Both the position numbers and the translations under genes were made by a program. Under the pieces are notes generated by a model that had not been told where the DNA came from, did not search any database, and saw only the letters and a program-made list of their open reading frames with translations. Below, piece by piece: positions 24,208 through 33,431 of a stretch of 51,622 bases of DNA. How positions within the stretch are numbered: position 1 is the stretch's first letter; the number at the start of each line of letters is the position of its first letter. This stretch comes from Gluconobacter oxydans (GTDB taxonomy: Bacteria > Pseudomonadota > Alphaproteobacteria > Acetobacterales > Acetobacteraceae): the NCBI RefSeq assembly GCF_006539685.1, contig NZ_BJNM01000019.1, positions 1 to 51,622 of the forward strand, read 5' to 3'.

Positions 24208-24966
24208 TTGAGACACCCTCTGCTTGCCACCGCGTCTGCCGTTGTTGCCGGAATGGCCTTTTTTGTGGGCGGTCAGGCTCTGGCAGCTCCGGCGACATCC
24301 TTCACACCTGCCCAGCGGGCCGAAATCGTCGGCATCATGCGTGATGCGCTGCAGAACGATCCGAGCATCCTGACGGACGCCATCCGTGCGATCCGTGAAA
24401 AGGCCGAGGAGCAGAAGCAGGATTCGACGCTTGCTGCCGTGAAGGCGCATCAGTCCGAGCTTCAGACTGCGCCTGATTTCGCCATCCGGGGCAACCCGCA
24501 TGGCAGGATCACGGTGGTGGAATTCTACGATCCGCGCTGTTCGTACTGCCGGTCCATGATGGGCGAGGTGGACAGTTTCCTCAGCCGCCATCCGGATGTC
24601 CGGCTGGTCGAGAAGGTCGTGCCGGTTCTGGGCACCAACAGCGTTCTCGACACGCGGGCGATTTTTGCTGCCAGCGCGCAGGGCAAGTATGAGGCCATGC
24701 GTCGGGCGCTGATGGCAGATACCACCAAGCCGAGCATGGAGCGGATTGTCGAACTGGCTCAGGCCAATGGCATCGACACGAAGAAGCTGACGGCCGACAT
24801 GAGTTCTCCCCAGACCGTGGCGCTGATCAACACCAATCTGGATCAGGGGCGCGCCGTTGGTCTGGACGGAACGCCGACGTTCATTTTCGGTACGGCGGCC
24901 GTGGCTCCGGGTGCGCTTGAAGCGGACCAGATGGATGCGTTTCTGGAGCGTGCCCGCAAGGCGTGA
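24208..24966 (+). CDS. Periplasmic DsbA-family thiol-disulfide oxidoreductase
   Basis: A TTG start at 24208 with GGAG seven bases before gives 252 residues with a good signal peptide ending QALAAP; an ATG at 24154 would add 18 unlikely residues. A helical N-terminal arm (LQNDPSILTDAIRAIREKAE) resembles the oligomerising arm of Com1/ScsC-type proteins. The thioredoxin fold carries the active site FYDPRCSYCRSM (Cys111, Cys114) and the cis-proline loop LDGTPTFIFG. CSYC is less usual than the CPHC of DsbA. It may act as an oxidase or isomerase. It is divergent from the GGT-like gene. Confidence 0.82.
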   Translation: MRHPLLATASAVVAGMAFFVGGQALAAPATSFTPAQRAEIVGIMRDALQNDPSILTDAIRAIREKAEEQKQDSTLAAVKAHQSELQTAPDFAIRGNPHGRITVVEFYDPRCSYCRSMMGEVDSFLSRHPDVRLVEKVVPVLGTNSVLDTRAIFAASAQGKYEAMRRALMADTTKPSMERIVELAQANGIDTKKLTADMSSPQTVALINTNLDQGRAVGLDGTPTFIFGTAAVAPGALEADQMDAFLERARKA

Positions 24967-25001
24967 GCCTCCGGACACTTTCATCAGAGCACTTTAAGGT
25001 G

Positions 25002-25358
25002 TCAGCGTTTCTCGCTGTCTGCGCCTGAACCATCCGCGTCCCCGTTGCCGTCAAGGACACCGGCGCGGGACGGAGCATCCGAACCCGGCTGAACCGTGCG
25101 GGTGATCGCGGCGACCTCGTCATCGGATGCGGGAGGAGGCGTTCTGTGGTTCGGGGACCGGCTGTCAGGACTGTCAATGTCGCGCTGCAGCACATTGGCC
25201 AGCGCTTCGGGATCCGTGCGTTCGGCAGCGTCCAGAAGGCGTTCGGCCAGGACGTCGTCCCCGATCTGCCGGGCGCGGAGAGCAGCCTCGGCCTGTTCGG
25301 TCGCGACCTGGTATTTGCGGTCTTCGCCTTCGAAGGGAGTGTCATCGATGATGGACAT
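25002..25358 (-). CDS. Hypothetical protein, acidic, 118 residues
   Basis: From the ATG at 25358, with an AAGAAGG ribosome site eight bases upstream, the protein begins MSIIDDTPFEGEDRKYQVAT. It has an alpha-helical, charged N-terminal half (EAALRARQIGDDVLAERLLD), then a disordered tail rich in aspartate, serine and proline. No family recognised. The frame remains open far upstream, but there it is antisense to folP. It is divergent from folP and its end lies 35 bases past the DsbA-like gene end. Confidence 0.6.
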   Translation of the reverse strand: MSIIDDTPFEGEDRKYQVATEQAEAALRARQIGDDVLAERLLDAAERTDPEALANVLQRDIDSPDSRSPNHRTPPPASDDEVAAITRTVQPGSDAPSRAGVLDGNGDADGSGADSEKR

Positions 25359-25457
25359 GAAGCGTACCTTCTTTCTGGGGGCGCGATTGAGTTGGGGTAG
25401 AACTGAAAACACGATCATGCTGCCGCAGTTCCCGAAAGGCATGTTGAGGATCTCCGT

Positions 25458-26285
25458 ATGATAACGGCGCGGATGAAGGAAAATCGGATGAAGCTGGCTG
25501 GAAACGGGCTGGTGGCAGTGATGGGGATCGTGAACGTCACGCCGGATTCCTTTTCCGATGGTGGCCGTTTTCTGCGCCCTGAAGCGGCTGTGGCCCATGG
25601 ACGCGCGTTGCTGGCAGATGGGGCCGACCTGCTGGACGTCGGAGCTGAATCCACGCGACCGGGATTTGAGCCTGTCCCGGCGGAAGAGGAATGGGCGCGG
25701 CTTTCGCCTGTTGTGGGAACGCTGGTGGCAGAAGGTGCGGTTGTTTCGGTCGATACCACCAAGGCGTTCGTGGCCCGACGGGCGCTTGAGGTCGGGGCTG
25801 GCCTTATCAATGATGTCTGGGGACTGCAGGCCGATCCGGAAATGGCATTCGTGGTGGCGGATTCGGATGCCGTGGCCGTGCTGATGCATAACCGGCATGA
25901 GGTGGATGCGGCACTCGATTTGCGCGCGGACTGGCGGCGATTTTTTGACCGCTCGCTGGAGCTGGCGGAGCGGGCCGGGCTGGTGCGGGAACGGATCGTG
26001 CTCGATCCCGGTGTCGGGTTTGGCAAGACGCAGGCACAGAATGTCGAAGCCGTGGCACGGCTTGGGGAGTTGCGGTCCGAATATGAGCTGCCGGTTCTGC
26101 TGGGGGTGTCGCGTAAGTCGATGTTCGGGCATTTTCTCGGGCGCGCGGCATCTGAACGGCTGGCGGGGACGCTGGCGACCAATCTGTATGGAGTGGAGCA
26201 GGGGGCCGCGATCCTGCGGGTGCACGACGTGCGCGAGCATGTGGATGCACTGAAAATACGCCAGATTCTGAAGGATATCCGATGA
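25458..26285 (+). CDS. folP: Dihydropteroate synthase
   Basis: This 275-residue enzyme joins 6-hydroxymethyl-dihydropterin pyrophosphate to p-aminobenzoate. The signatures are MGIVNVTPDSFSDGG at the N-terminus, LLDVGAESTRPG, INDVWG, RIVLDPGVGFGKT and LLGVSRKSMFG. It is first of three folate genes and overlaps the folB-folK gene by 4 bases (ATGA). Several in-frame ATGs lie within the first 15 codons, so the exact start is uncertain. Confidence 0.97.
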   Translation: MITARMKENRMKLAGNGLVAVMGIVNVTPDSFSDGGRFLRPEAAVAHGRALLADGADLLDVGAESTRPGFEPVPAEEEWARLSPVVGTLVAEGAVVSVDTTKAFVARRALEVGAGLINDVWGLQADPEMAFVVADSDAVAVLMHNRHEVDAALDLRADWRRFFDRSLELAERAGLVRERIVLDPGVGFGKTQAQNVEAVARLGELRSEYELPVLLGVSRKSMFGHFLGRAASERLAGTLATNLYGVEQGAAILRVHDVREHVDALKIRQILKDIR

Positions 26286-27181
26286 TCACTCCTGCCCTGA
26301 CCTCCGTTTTCGTGCGGGATCTGTGCCTGTTTGGCTATCACGGCGTGCTGCCGGAGGAGACGCGGATCGGGCAGCGCTTTGTGGTCGATATCGAGATCCG
26401 GGCCGATTTGTCAGGCGCGATTGCGGGCGATGATTATGAGCAGGCTGTCTGCTACGGGACGCTGTGCGATATCGCTTCGGCTATCGTGACGGGGCCGCCT
26501 CTGCAGCTGATCGAGACAGTTGCGGGGCGGATTGCCGAGGCGGTTCTGGCGACGCTGGAGCGTGTGGAATGGGTGCGGGTCGAGGTGCGCAAGCCTTCCG
26601 CGCCGGTGCCTTATGCGGTGTCGGGGACGGCGGTGTCTGTGGAGCAGGTGCGGGTGCATGAGGTTGCGTTCTCGCTGGGGAGCAATCTGGGGGAGCGTGA
26701 GGCTGTTCTGGCGGCGGCGGTGGATCGGCTGTCGCTGGTGGACGGGCTGGAGATTGGGAAAGTCTCGTCGCTGTATGACAGCGCGCCCTGGGGCGGGGTG
26801 GAGCAGCCGACGTTTGTGAATATCTGCGCTACCGGCCGGACAACGCTGGAGCCTCACGCGCTTCTGCGGGTCTGCAAGGCGATCGAGGCCGATCTGGGTC
26901 GTGTGCCGGGTGTGCGCTGGGGCGCGCGGGCTGTTGATATCGACATTCTTTATTATGGGGAGCGGGAAATCCGGGACCGGGTGCTGACGCTGCCGCATGC
27001 GTGTCTGTTCGAGCGGGCTTTTGTGCTCGAGCCCCTTGCAGAAATTGATCCAGATCACGTCATTGGTGGACGTCGCGTGCGGGACGCGCTAGCAGTCCTG
27101 CCGCGGAGCCCGGGGGATGTGACCCGGCGCGCGCCTGACGGCACCGGCCGTTGGGGCATCAAGGAGCCTGAACCCGCATGA
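26282..27181 (+). CDS. folBK: FolB-FolK fusion: dihydroneopterin aldolase and HPPK
   Basis: A 299-residue bifunctional protein. Residues 1-~120 form dihydroneopterin aldolase ([45 protein letters not shown]). Residues ~125-280 form hydroxymethyl-dihydropterin pyrophosphokinase ([64 protein letters not shown]). The two steps are consecutive and feed FolP, encoded just upstream. The gene overlaps folP and folE by ATGA at both ends. Such fusions are known but not universal. Confidence 0.95.
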   Translation: MITPALTSVFVRDLCLFGYHGVLPEETRIGQRFVVDIEIRADLSGAIAGDDYEQAVCYGTLCDIASAIVTGPPLQLIETVAGRIAEAVLATLERVEWVRVEVRKPSAPVPYAVSGTAVSVEQVRVHEVAFSLGSNLGEREAVLAAAVDRLSLVDGLEIGKVSSLYDSAPWGGVEQPTFVNICATGRTTLEPHALLRVCKAIEADLGRVPGVRWGARAVDIDILYYGEREIRDRVLTLPHACLFERAFVLEPLAEIDPDHVIGGRRVRDALAVLPRSPGDVTRRAPDGTGRWGIKEPEPA

Positions 27182-27852
27182 CCAACCTGAACGCCACGAT
27201 CATGACCGCCGCCTCGGCACGTCTGTCGGACAGTCAGGACAGCTTTTCTTCTGAAGAATTGCGCCCCATGGGAGCATTGCCGCTGCCTGCGGATGCGGAA
27301 GTGCGGATTGCGGGTGCGGTGCGGGAGATCCTTAAGGCACTGGGCGAAAATCCGGAGCGTGAAGGCCTGCTCGATACGCCGCAGCGCGTGGCGAAAATGT
27401 ATCTCGAAGTGTTCAGCGGTCTGCATCAGGACCCGCGGGATCATCTGAAGACGCAGTTCTCGGCGGACCGGCATCATGGTGCGGTGATCGTCAAGGATAT
27501 CCGCTTTCATTCCATGTGCGAGCATCATCTGCTACCGGTTTATGGCAAGGCGCATGTCGCCTATTTGCCCGCAGGTGGCCGTCTGACGGGGCTGAGCAAG
27601 ATTGCCCGGCTGGTCGAAGGCTTTGCCCGCCGTCCGCAGCTTCAGGAGCGTCTGACGGACCAGATCGCGCAGGGCATGGAAGATGTGCTCGCGCCAGAAG
27701 CCGTACTGGTCGTGATCGAAGCCGAGCACATGTGCATGAGCATGCGCGGCGTGCGCTCACCCGGCTCCACGACCGTGACCTCCATTGCGCGTGGCACCTG
27801 GCTGCGGGATAGCGCAGCCAGAACGGAAATCATGTCGCTTCTGCGGGGCTGA
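27178..27852 (+). CDS. folE: GTP cyclohydrolase I
   Basis: This 224-residue enzyme forms dihydroneopterin triphosphate from GTP, the first step of folate and also the entry to queuosine. The motifs are [37 protein letters not shown] (zinc Cys and His), [20 protein letters not shown] and [13 protein letters not shown]. The N-terminal ~35 residues are a variable extension. It is third in the folP-folBK-folE operon and also supplies the substrate for the que genes in the window. Confidence 0.97.
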   Translation: MTNLNATIMTAASARLSDSQDSFSSEELRPMGALPLPADAEVRIAGAVREILKALGENPEREGLLDTPQRVAKMYLEVFSGLHQDPRDHLKTQFSADRHHGAVIVKDIRFHSMCEHHLLPVYGKAHVAYLPAGGRLTGLSKIARLVEGFARRPQLQERLTDQIAQGMEDVLAPEAVLVVIEAEHMCMSMRGVRSPGSTTVTSIARGTWLRDSAARTEIMSLLRG

Positions 27853-27868
27853 GACAGCTCTTCCGGCT

Positions 27869-28711
27869 TCAGACTGGCGTGGCAGGCTTGATGTCGTAAG
27901 CCTTCTGGACCAGTTCGGGGCGCTTGCCGAGGCCGTCTGTCACCTTCTGGCTCCAGATGGCGTCCAGCTGTTCGCGCTGCTGGGAAATGATCTCTTTCGG
28001 TTCCACGTTCCGGTAGGTGTCGATGGCTCCGGTCAGAACTCCGATTGTCGTCTCAAAGACGGGTTCCGGATCGTACTGCTCATGCGGGAAGGCGATCTTG
28101 CTGTAATCGAACAGGCGCCGGGCGGGATCGTCCTGCCAGCTCTTCCAGGTTTCGAACATGCGGTCGTTGAAGCCGGTGAGGAACGGCCCCGGATTGACGG
28201 TGGCGACCTCGATTCCGAATTCCTTCACTTCCTGGCTCAGCGCGGAGGCGATGGCTTCCAGAGCGTGCTTGGACGATGAATAGGCTCCGGCGAACGGGTC
28301 TGTGGTCAGACCGGCGACGGAAGACATGAAGACAACCCGGCCTTTCTTCTTCGCAACCATTTTCCGCAGTACGAGCTGCGTGAGCATGACGGGCCCGATG
28401 ATGTTGACTTCGTACTGACGGCGGAGGTTTTCGGCGGGAATATCGGCGACGGAGCCGCCTTCGGAAATGCCGGCATTGTTGAGCAGGATGTCCACGTCCC
28501 AGTCTGCGGCTTTCTGACGGTCACCTTCGCAGGTGACGTCGAGCTTCTCGACGCGCAGGGAGACACCGCGCTTTTTCGCGTCTTCGGTGACGGCATGGAC
28601 CTGTGCAGCGATTTCCACGCCTGCGATGACGTCAAATCCCTTCGCCGCCAGTCGCAGTGCGACTTCATGCCCGAATCCGGTGCCTGCGCCTGTGATGAGG
28701 ATGGTTTTCAT
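27869..28711 (-). CDS. Short-chain dehydrogenase/reductase (SDR)
   Basis: This 280-residue classical SDR has the cofactor motif LITGAGTGFGHEVALRLA, the NNAG motif (DILLNNAGISEGG), the catalytic Ser in VFMSSVAGL and Tyr-x-x-x-Lys in GAYSSSKHALEA. The substrate is not evident. It is convergent with folE (16-base gap) and divergent from the acetyltransferase. The C-terminal ~60 residues are charged and atypical, which may mark a subfamily. Confidence 0.88.
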   Translation of the reverse strand: MKTILITGAGTGFGHEVALRLAAKGFDVIAGVEIAAQVHAVTEDAKKRGVSLRVEKLDVTCEGDRQKAADWDVDILLNNAGISEGGSVADIPAENLRRQYEVNIIGPVMLTQLVLRKMVAKKKGRVVFMSSVAGLTTDPFAGAYSSSKHALEAIASALSQEVKEFGIEVATVNPGPFLTGFNDRMFETWKSWQDDPARRLFDYSKIAFPHEQYDPEPVFETTIGVLTGAIDTYRNVEPKEIISQQREQLDAIWSQKVTDGLGKRPELVQKAYDIKPATPV

Positions 28712-28830
28712 GCTGTTCTTTTCCGGCCTGAGGAGGTTACCCTTATCCCAACGCGCCGGTCAGTTCCGTTGTTCCGTTTCTTTCTCCCCGGCACGAAGAG
28801 TCGCATGGCCGGCATCAGACTGAAGGAGTG

Positions 28831-29448
28831 ATGCCCGTGTCATTTGGAAAGAAAGTGTTTCAGGCCCTCACGCGTTACGCGCTGGCGGCGCAGATCGACG
28901 AATGGGGCTGGGATATCGGCCCGCATACTTATGGCGCGCCCACTGTTCTGGAAGTGGAGGAAGCAGGTCTCAGCATCGGCGATTACTGCTCGATCGGGCC
29001 CGGTGTCACGATCATCCTGGGCAATCATCGCGCCGATCTCGTCAGTACCTATCCTTTCAGAACCCTGTCGCATTTCTGGCCATCTGCTGCAGAGGGAGAG
29101 AACGATCACTCCTCAAAAGGAGACGTCATCATTGGCAATGACGTCTGGATCGGGGCGCATGCCACGATCATGTCCGGGGTGACGATCGGGGATGGCGCCG
29201 TCATTGCCGCACAGGCTCTCGTCACGAAATCGGTGCCCCCTTATGCGATTGTCGGTGGCAATCCGGCAAAAGTGATCCGCTACCGTTTTTCCGAAACGGT
29301 CATTGCGCGCCTGCTGGCGCTGGCATGGTGGAAGTGGCCGGAAACGCTGGTGGAAGAACGCTCTGGCCGTCTGATGAGCGACGGTATCGAAGCGTTCCTG
29401 GACCTTTATGAAAATGCTCCGTACGGGTCCGGGGACGGTTCATCCTGA
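28831..29448 (+). CDS. Hexapeptide-repeat O-acetyltransferase, CatB/XAT type
   Basis: About 205 residues of left-handed beta-helix acetyltransferase. The hexapeptide turns are seen as GLSIGDYCSIGPGVTIILGN and SKGDVIIGNDVWIGAHATIM, the latter being the acetyl-CoA site of the xenobiotic/CatB-like group. GGNPAKVIRYRFSE is a conserved end. The AAGGAG at 28823-28828 spaces best with GTG 28837; ATG 28831 is only two bases away from it. Acetyl acceptors in this family are diverse (chloramphenicol, sugars), so the substrate is unknown. It is not a resistance gene by itself. Confidence 0.82.
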   Translation: MPVSFGKKVFQALTRYALAAQIDEWGWDIGPHTYGAPTVLEVEEAGLSIGDYCSIGPGVTIILGNHRADLVSTYPFRTLSHFWPSAAEGENDHSSKGDVIIGNDVWIGAHATIMSGVTIGDGAVIAAQALVTKSVPPYAIVGGNPAKVIRYRFSETVIARLLALAWWKWPETLVEERSGRLMSDGIEAFLDLYENAPYGSGDGSS

Positions 29449-29493
29449 TTTGGTGAGTGGCGTTACGCCTTCATGAGACGGCAGGCTTGCAGT

Positions 29494-29511
29494 ACGGTTT
29501 CTTGAAACCGT
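29494..29511. promoter_or_regulatory. Perfect 8-base inverted repeat upstream of the aldolase gene
   Basis: ACGGTTTC and GAAACCGT are separated by TT, giving an 18-base dyad. It lies about 124 bases upstream of the aldolase ATG at 29635 and 46 bases after the acetyltransferase stop. The form suits a dimeric repressor operator (LacI-type operators are often dyads of this size), although the central spacing differs. A two-base loop makes an RNA hairpin less likely. Confidence 0.5.
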
Positions 29512-29634
29512 CGTGCCGGAACTCCCCGGGTGTCCGTGCGATTGGGCTGTGTCGGGAAACGTGCCGCGACAGGGGGTGATCCGTGGGGTCCTTCGGGAGT
29601 GGTGACGGTTTTCCCTGTATCGAAGGGGATCTTG

Positions 29635-30534
29635 ATGAGTGCCGCGGAAACGATGATGTCTCAGATGGCGGAAAAAGGCGGGTTTATCGCTGCTCTGGAT
29701 CAGAGCGGCGGATCCACGCCTGGTGCGCTGAAACAGTATGGCATCCCTGAAAGCGATTACTCGGGTGAGAGCGAGATGTTTGCGCGCATGCACGAGATGC
29801 GGGTGCGGATCATCACGGCGCCGTCTTTCACAGGGGACAAGGTGATCGGAGCCATCCTGTTCGAACGAACCATGGATGGAGACGTGAAAGGCGAACCGGT
29901 CCCGGCCTATCTCTGGCGCGAGCGGGGGGTCGTTCCGTTCGTGAAGATCGACAAGGGCCTGGAAGCGGAAGCGGACGGCGTCCAGCTCATGAAGCCGATG
30001 CCGGGGCTGGATGACCTGCTGGAGCGGGCAGTGAAGCTGGGTATTTACGGCACGAAGGAGCGCTCCACGATCCGCCTGCCGTCCGAGAGCGGGATTCGCG
30101 CTATCGTGCAGCAGCAGTTCGCGGTGGCGGAGCAGGTTCGCAGGCACGGGCTGGTCCCCATCCTGGAGCCGGAAGTGCTGATCAAGAGCCCGGACAAGAA
30201 GGCCTGCGAGCAGCTTCTGCACGACTATGTTCTGGAGGAGCTTCAGAAGCTTCCCGAAGACGCGCGGATCATGCTGAAGGTGACGATCCCGGAAGTGCCG
30301 GATCTGTATGACGATATCGCGCGGGATCCGCGCATGGTGCGTGTCGTTGCGCTGTCCGGTGGCTATCCGCTGGATCAGGCCTGCGAAAAGCTGCGGCACA
30401 ATCATCGGATGATCGCGAGTTTCTCCCGGGCCCTGATCGGGGATCTGCGCCGTCAGATGGATGATGCGCAGTTTGATGCGACGTTGGGCAGGACGATCGA
30501 CGAGATCTACGACGCTTCGGTCCACAAGGTCTGA
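29635..30534 (+). CDS. Class I fructose-1,6-bisphosphate aldolase
   Basis: 299 residues from the ATG at 29635, preceded by AAGGGGAT. It is the bacterial class I (Schiff-base) aldolase type: GFIAALDQSGGSTPGALKQY, FERTMDGDV, VPFVKIDKGLE, EPEVLIKSPDKK and LKVTIPEVPDLY with the reactive lysine. The enzyme cleaves fructose-1,6-bisphosphate into two triose phosphates, or condenses them in gluconeogenesis. The frame continues upstream to 29530 but that part is not protein-like. Together with glpX in the window it can serve gluconeogenesis or pentose-cycle recycling. Confidence 0.94.
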   Translation: MSAAETMMSQMAEKGGFIAALDQSGGSTPGALKQYGIPESDYSGESEMFARMHEMRVRIITAPSFTGDKVIGAILFERTMDGDVKGEPVPAYLWRERGVVPFVKIDKGLEAEADGVQLMKPMPGLDDLLERAVKLGIYGTKERSTIRLPSESGIRAIVQQQFAVAEQVRRHGLVPILEPEVLIKSPDKKACEQLLHDYVLEELQKLPEDARIMLKVTIPEVPDLYDDIARDPRMVRVVALSGGYPLDQACEKLRHNHRMIASFSRALIGDLRRQMDDAQFDATLGRTIDEIYDASVHKV

Positions 30535-30556
30535 GACCCGGGTTCCGGGCCGGATG

Positions 30557-31084
30557 TCAGGCGATGCTGGCGTCCGGCCTGTTCCACCAGCACTGTTCCG
30601 GTGGCCGCGAAACGGTGGGCAGGTAATGCTGTGGGTTGCCGCCAAGACGGACAGTGTTGGTGGGCGTTTCTTCCAGTTCGATCTCATGGACACGCAGGAT
30701 GTCGCCCTGATCCGCGAGGATGGCGGTCAGTTTGGCGAGCATGAGAGCCGCCATAAGCTCGGTCGTCGGATCGCCGGGGGTAACGACGATGCGCTGGGCG
30801 CGTTCGGGCTCGTTAGTGCGGAACCATGCAAGCAGCGGATCGGTTTCCGAGAGCTGAAGCGCGTGATCGAGGCTGTTATCCACGAAATGGTGCCAGCGCG
30901 TCTTGGCCTCGGCGAAGGGCAGGATCATGTTCGCGTGGCCGTCCAGCCGGGTCTGCTTCGCCGGACGCAGCGTCACGCGGACATATTCGTTATGGCCATG
31001 CGGGATGGCGCAGCGTTCACTGGCGCCCGTAATGAGGCGGTGGCCCATGCAGAAACGCCGGGTGAAGACGAGTTCGGCGGTCAT
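30557..31084 (-). CDS. queD: 6-carboxytetrahydropterin synthase QueD
   Basis: This 175-residue member of the 6-pyruvoyl-tetrahydropterin synthase fold has the zinc/catalytic pattern [21 protein letters not shown] (catalytic Cys followed by H-G-H), SLDHALQL with the Asp-His pair, and LEETPTN with the pterin-anchoring glutamate. It converts dihydroneopterin triphosphate to 6-carboxy-tetrahydropterin. It is third in queE-queC-queD and overlaps queC by 4 bases. A C-terminal tail ending [10 protein letters not shown] is longer than in short QueD proteins. Confidence 0.92.
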   Translation of the reverse strand: MTAELVFTRRFCMGHRLITGASERCAIPHGHNEYVRVTLRPAKQTRLDGHANMILPFAEAKTRWHHFVDNSLDHALQLSETDPLLAWFRTNEPERAQRIVVTPGDPTTELMAALMLAKLTAILADQGDILRVHEIELEETPTNTVRLGGNPQHYLPTVSRPPEQCWWNRPDASIA

Positions 31085-31809
31085 GCGGCGCCTCCGTGAG
31101 AAGGACGGCTTTGCTGGTAACGCCGCCAGCCATCGGCACGCAGGTTACAGGCCGGGCAGGTGCCACAGCCATAACCCCAGTCATGCTGATGGGTCCGATC
31201 GCCCATATAGCACGAATGGCTGTCACGATTGATGAGGTTCACGAGCTTCTGGCCGCCGAGTTCTTCGGTCAGATCCCAGGTCTGGGCCTTGTCGATCCAC
31301 ATCAGGGGCGTGTGCAGAACGAAGCGCTGGTCCATGCCGAGGTTCAGCGTGACCTGAAGGGCCTTGATCGTATCGTCCCGGCAGTCCGGATAGCCGGAAT
31401 AGTCGGTTTCGCAGACGCCCGTGACAATGTGCCGCGCGTTGCGGCGGGCGGCGAGAGCCGCTGCGAAGGTCAGGAAGATGATATTGCGGCCCGGCACGAA
31501 GGTGTTGGGCAGGCCGTTCTCGCTTAGTCCAATCTCGGCCTCACGGGTCAGGGCCGTTTCGGACAGGGCGCCGAGGGAGGCGAGATCGATCGTGTGATCT
31601 TCGCCAAGGCGTGCTTTCCAATCCGGAGAAAAGGCGGCCATCTCGTTGCGCAGGGTTTCGCGGCACTCGAGTTCGATGGCGTGGCGCTGTCCATAAGCGT
31701 ATCCGACCGTTTCGACACGATCGAAGCGGGAGAGGGCCCAGGCGAGGCAGGTGGCGGAATCCTGACCGCCGGAGAACAGGACAAGAGCAGTGTTGCTGCT
31801 GATGGTCAT
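31081..31809 (-). CDS. queC: 7-cyano-7-deazaguanine synthase QueC
   Basis: This 242-residue ATP-dependent enzyme turns 7-carboxy-7-deazaguanine into preQ0. The PP-loop is [35 protein letters not shown] is conserved, and the zinc knuckle near the C-terminus is CYMGDRT followed by [14 protein letters not shown]. It starts two bases after queE ends and overlaps queD, so all three are co-transcribed. Confidence 0.97.
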   Translation of the reverse strand: MTISSNTALVLFSGGQDSATCLAWALSRFDRVETVGYAYGQRHAIELECRETLRNEMAAFSPDWKARLGEDHTIDLASLGALSETALTREAEIGLSENGLPNTFVPGRNIIFLTFAAALAARRNARHIVTGVCETDYSGYPDCRDDTIKALQVTLNLGMDQRFVLHTPLMWIDKAQTWDLTEELGGQKLVNLINRDSHSCYMGDRTHQHDWGYGCGTCPACNLRADGWRRYQQSRPSHGGAA

Positions 31810-31811
31810 GG

Positions 31812-32453
31812 TCAGGGGATTCCGATCAGCTTGTGGGTCTGGAGCGACAGGCGCCAGCGCGGGTGGCGCAGGCAGTGAGCCACGGCGGCCTCTGTGTTGG
31901 CGATGCGGTCGGGGCCGTCCATCGGCTGGAGCCAGAAATGGCGGAAGGAAAGCTTCTCGAACATCTCGGGCGGGAGTTCCGGCTGGGGATAGACCAGCTT
32001 GAGTTCTGCACCTTCAGTCTGCACGAGTGCACCGCCCGGTTTGGGACTGACGCAGACCCAGTCGATTCCTGCGGGGGCCGCGATGGTGCCGTTGGTTTCC
32101 ACGGCGATCTCAAAGCCCCTCGCTTTTACAGCGGCGATCAGGGCGTCATCGAGCTGGAGCAGGGGCTCGCCGCCTGTGAAGACGACATAGCGCCGGCCGC
32201 TTTCATCGGCGGTGCTGGTCCAGCAGGCTGCAATAGTATCGGCCAGAGCATCAGCGGTTTCAAAACGGCCACCGCCTTCACCGTCCGTGCCGATGAAATC
32301 GGTATCACAGAACGAGCAGGCGGCCGTGGCGCGATCCTGCTCGCGGCCCGACCACAGGTTGCAGCCGGCGAAGCGGCAGAACACCGACGCGCGGCCTGTC
32401 TGTGCACCCTCGCCCTGGAGGGTCACGAACATTTCCTTCACAGCATATGACAT
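31812..32453 (-). CDS. queE: 7-carboxy-7-deazaguanine synthase QueE, CX14CX2C type
   Basis: This 213-residue radical SAM enzyme contracts the pterin ring. Its 4Fe-4S motif is expanded: the first Cys ([16 protein letters not shown]) is followed 15 residues later by [13 protein letters not shown], that is CX14CX2C rather than CX3CX2C. The same insert is known from Burkholderia multivorans Que[19 protein letters not shown] is the SAM-binding GGEP motif. It is first in the que operon and reads divergently from the ABC permease. No preQ1 riboswitch could be seen in the 134 bases upstream. Confidence 0.95.
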   Translation of the reverse strand: MSYAVKEMFVTLQGEGAQTGRASVFCRFAGCNLWSGREQDRATAACSFCDTDFIGTDGEGGGRFETADALADTIAACWTSTADESGRRYVVFTGGEPLLQLDDALIAAVKARGFEIAVETNGTIAAPAGIDWVCVSPKPGGALVQTEGAELKLVYPQPELPPEMFEKLSFRHFWLQPMDGPDRIANTEAAVAHCLRHPRWRLSLQTHKLIGIP

Positions 32454-32587
32454 GACCGCAGCATGTCGGCGAGGTTGGCGCAGGATGCAAGGGAAATCAT
32501 CATGCCAGCCTGCTGCAAGGGCGGCAGAGGGTGGTTTCGGCCCTCAGGGGGGATGGGCAGGACACGCTTTCATGGTAGGGAGAGCGC

Positions 32588-33427
32588 ATGGAAGACATGA
32601 ATGCCCGTTCTCCTGTTCTGGTTCTTGAACCCCAGCGTGGATGGGGGCTTGTCCGCTCTGCCGCAGCCGATCTGAGGGCAGGTCTGCGGCTGTTTCCGCT
32701 CGCCGCGGCACTCGGCTGGCTGGACATCAAGATGCGGTATCGCGGCTCCATTCTGGGGCCGCTGTGGCTGACGCTCTCCACTGCCGTGATGATCGGCGCA
32801 ACAGGTGTGGTGTACGGCTACCTCTTCCACATGGACCTGAAAACCTATCTGCCCTTCCTGTCGCTCTCGATCGTGCTGTGGGGATATATCGGCACGGTCG
32901 TCAATGATGCAGGAACGGTCTTCACGCAGAACACCCCCTTGTTCCATTCAATGCGGATTCCGGCCAGCCTGCCCGTCATGCAGGTGATCGTCCGGAACCT
33001 GCTGATCCTGCTTCATAATATAGTGGTGGTCGCTGTCGTATTCGCGGTCTTCCGGATCTGGCCACACCAGATCTGGAGCCTGCTGTTCAGCCTTCCGGTC
33101 TGGATCGTGGACAGCTTCTGCGTCATCCTGCTGATCGGGATGCTGGGCGCGCGTTTTCGCGATATTGCACCGATCGTGGCGTCCCTGATGCAGATCTTCT
33201 TCTTTGTGACGCCGGTCATCTGGAAGCCCGAGCTGATCACGACCGGACGTCAGTATCTGCTGCTCGATCCGTTCTATTCGCTTCTTGAAATCGTGCGCGC
33301 GCCTCTTCTGGGGCGGACGGTGGATGCGGTTGTCTGGGGCGCAGCACTCGGACACAGCGTGCTTCTGTGGCTTCTGGCGGCCATCCTGTTCTGCCGGATG
33401 CGGTCGCGCATTCCCTACTGGATCTGA
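32588..33427 (+). CDS. Polysaccharide-type ABC-2 exporter, permease
   Basis: A 279-residue permease with about six hydrophobic segments of the ABC-2/Wzm-KpsM-TagG family. The N-terminal WLDIKMRYRGSILGPLWLTL is the typical amphipathic entry, and FFFVTPVIWKPELI with YLLLDPFYSLLEIVRAPLLG is the conserved C-terminal region. It exports a lipid-linked polysaccharide or similar polymer with the ATPase that follows four bases later. No glycosyltransferase for such a polymer is adjacent, so the cargo is unknown. Confidence 0.88.
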   Translation: MEDMNARSPVLVLEPQRGWGLVRSAAADLRAGLRLFPLAAALGWLDIKMRYRGSILGPLWLTLSTAVMIGATGVVYGYLFHMDLKTYLPFLSLSIVLWGYIGTVVNDAGTVFTQNTPLFHSMRIPASLPVMQVIVRNLLILLHNIVVVAVVFAVFRIWPHQIWSLLFSLPVWIVDSFCVILLIGMLGARFRDIAPIVASLMQIFFFVTPVIWKPELITTGRQYLLLDPFYSLLEIVRAPLLGRTVDAVVWGAALGHSVLLWLLAAILFCRMRSRIPYWI

Positions 33428-33431
33428 TCTG

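Noticed and set aside
25359-26240. Upstream continuation of the 118-residue hypothetical gene (minus)
   Set aside because: Entirely antisense to folP, with low-complexity Arg/Ser-rich translation; the ATG at 25358 has its own ribosome site.
28831-29448. Chloramphenicol resistance gene
   Set aside because: The CatB-like hexapeptide fold is shared by many sugar and other acetyltransferases; nothing here shows drug acetylation.
32454-32587. Possible preQ1 riboswitch before queE
   Set aside because: No preQ1-I or preQ1-II consensus (C-rich loop plus A-rich tail) could be found in the leader.
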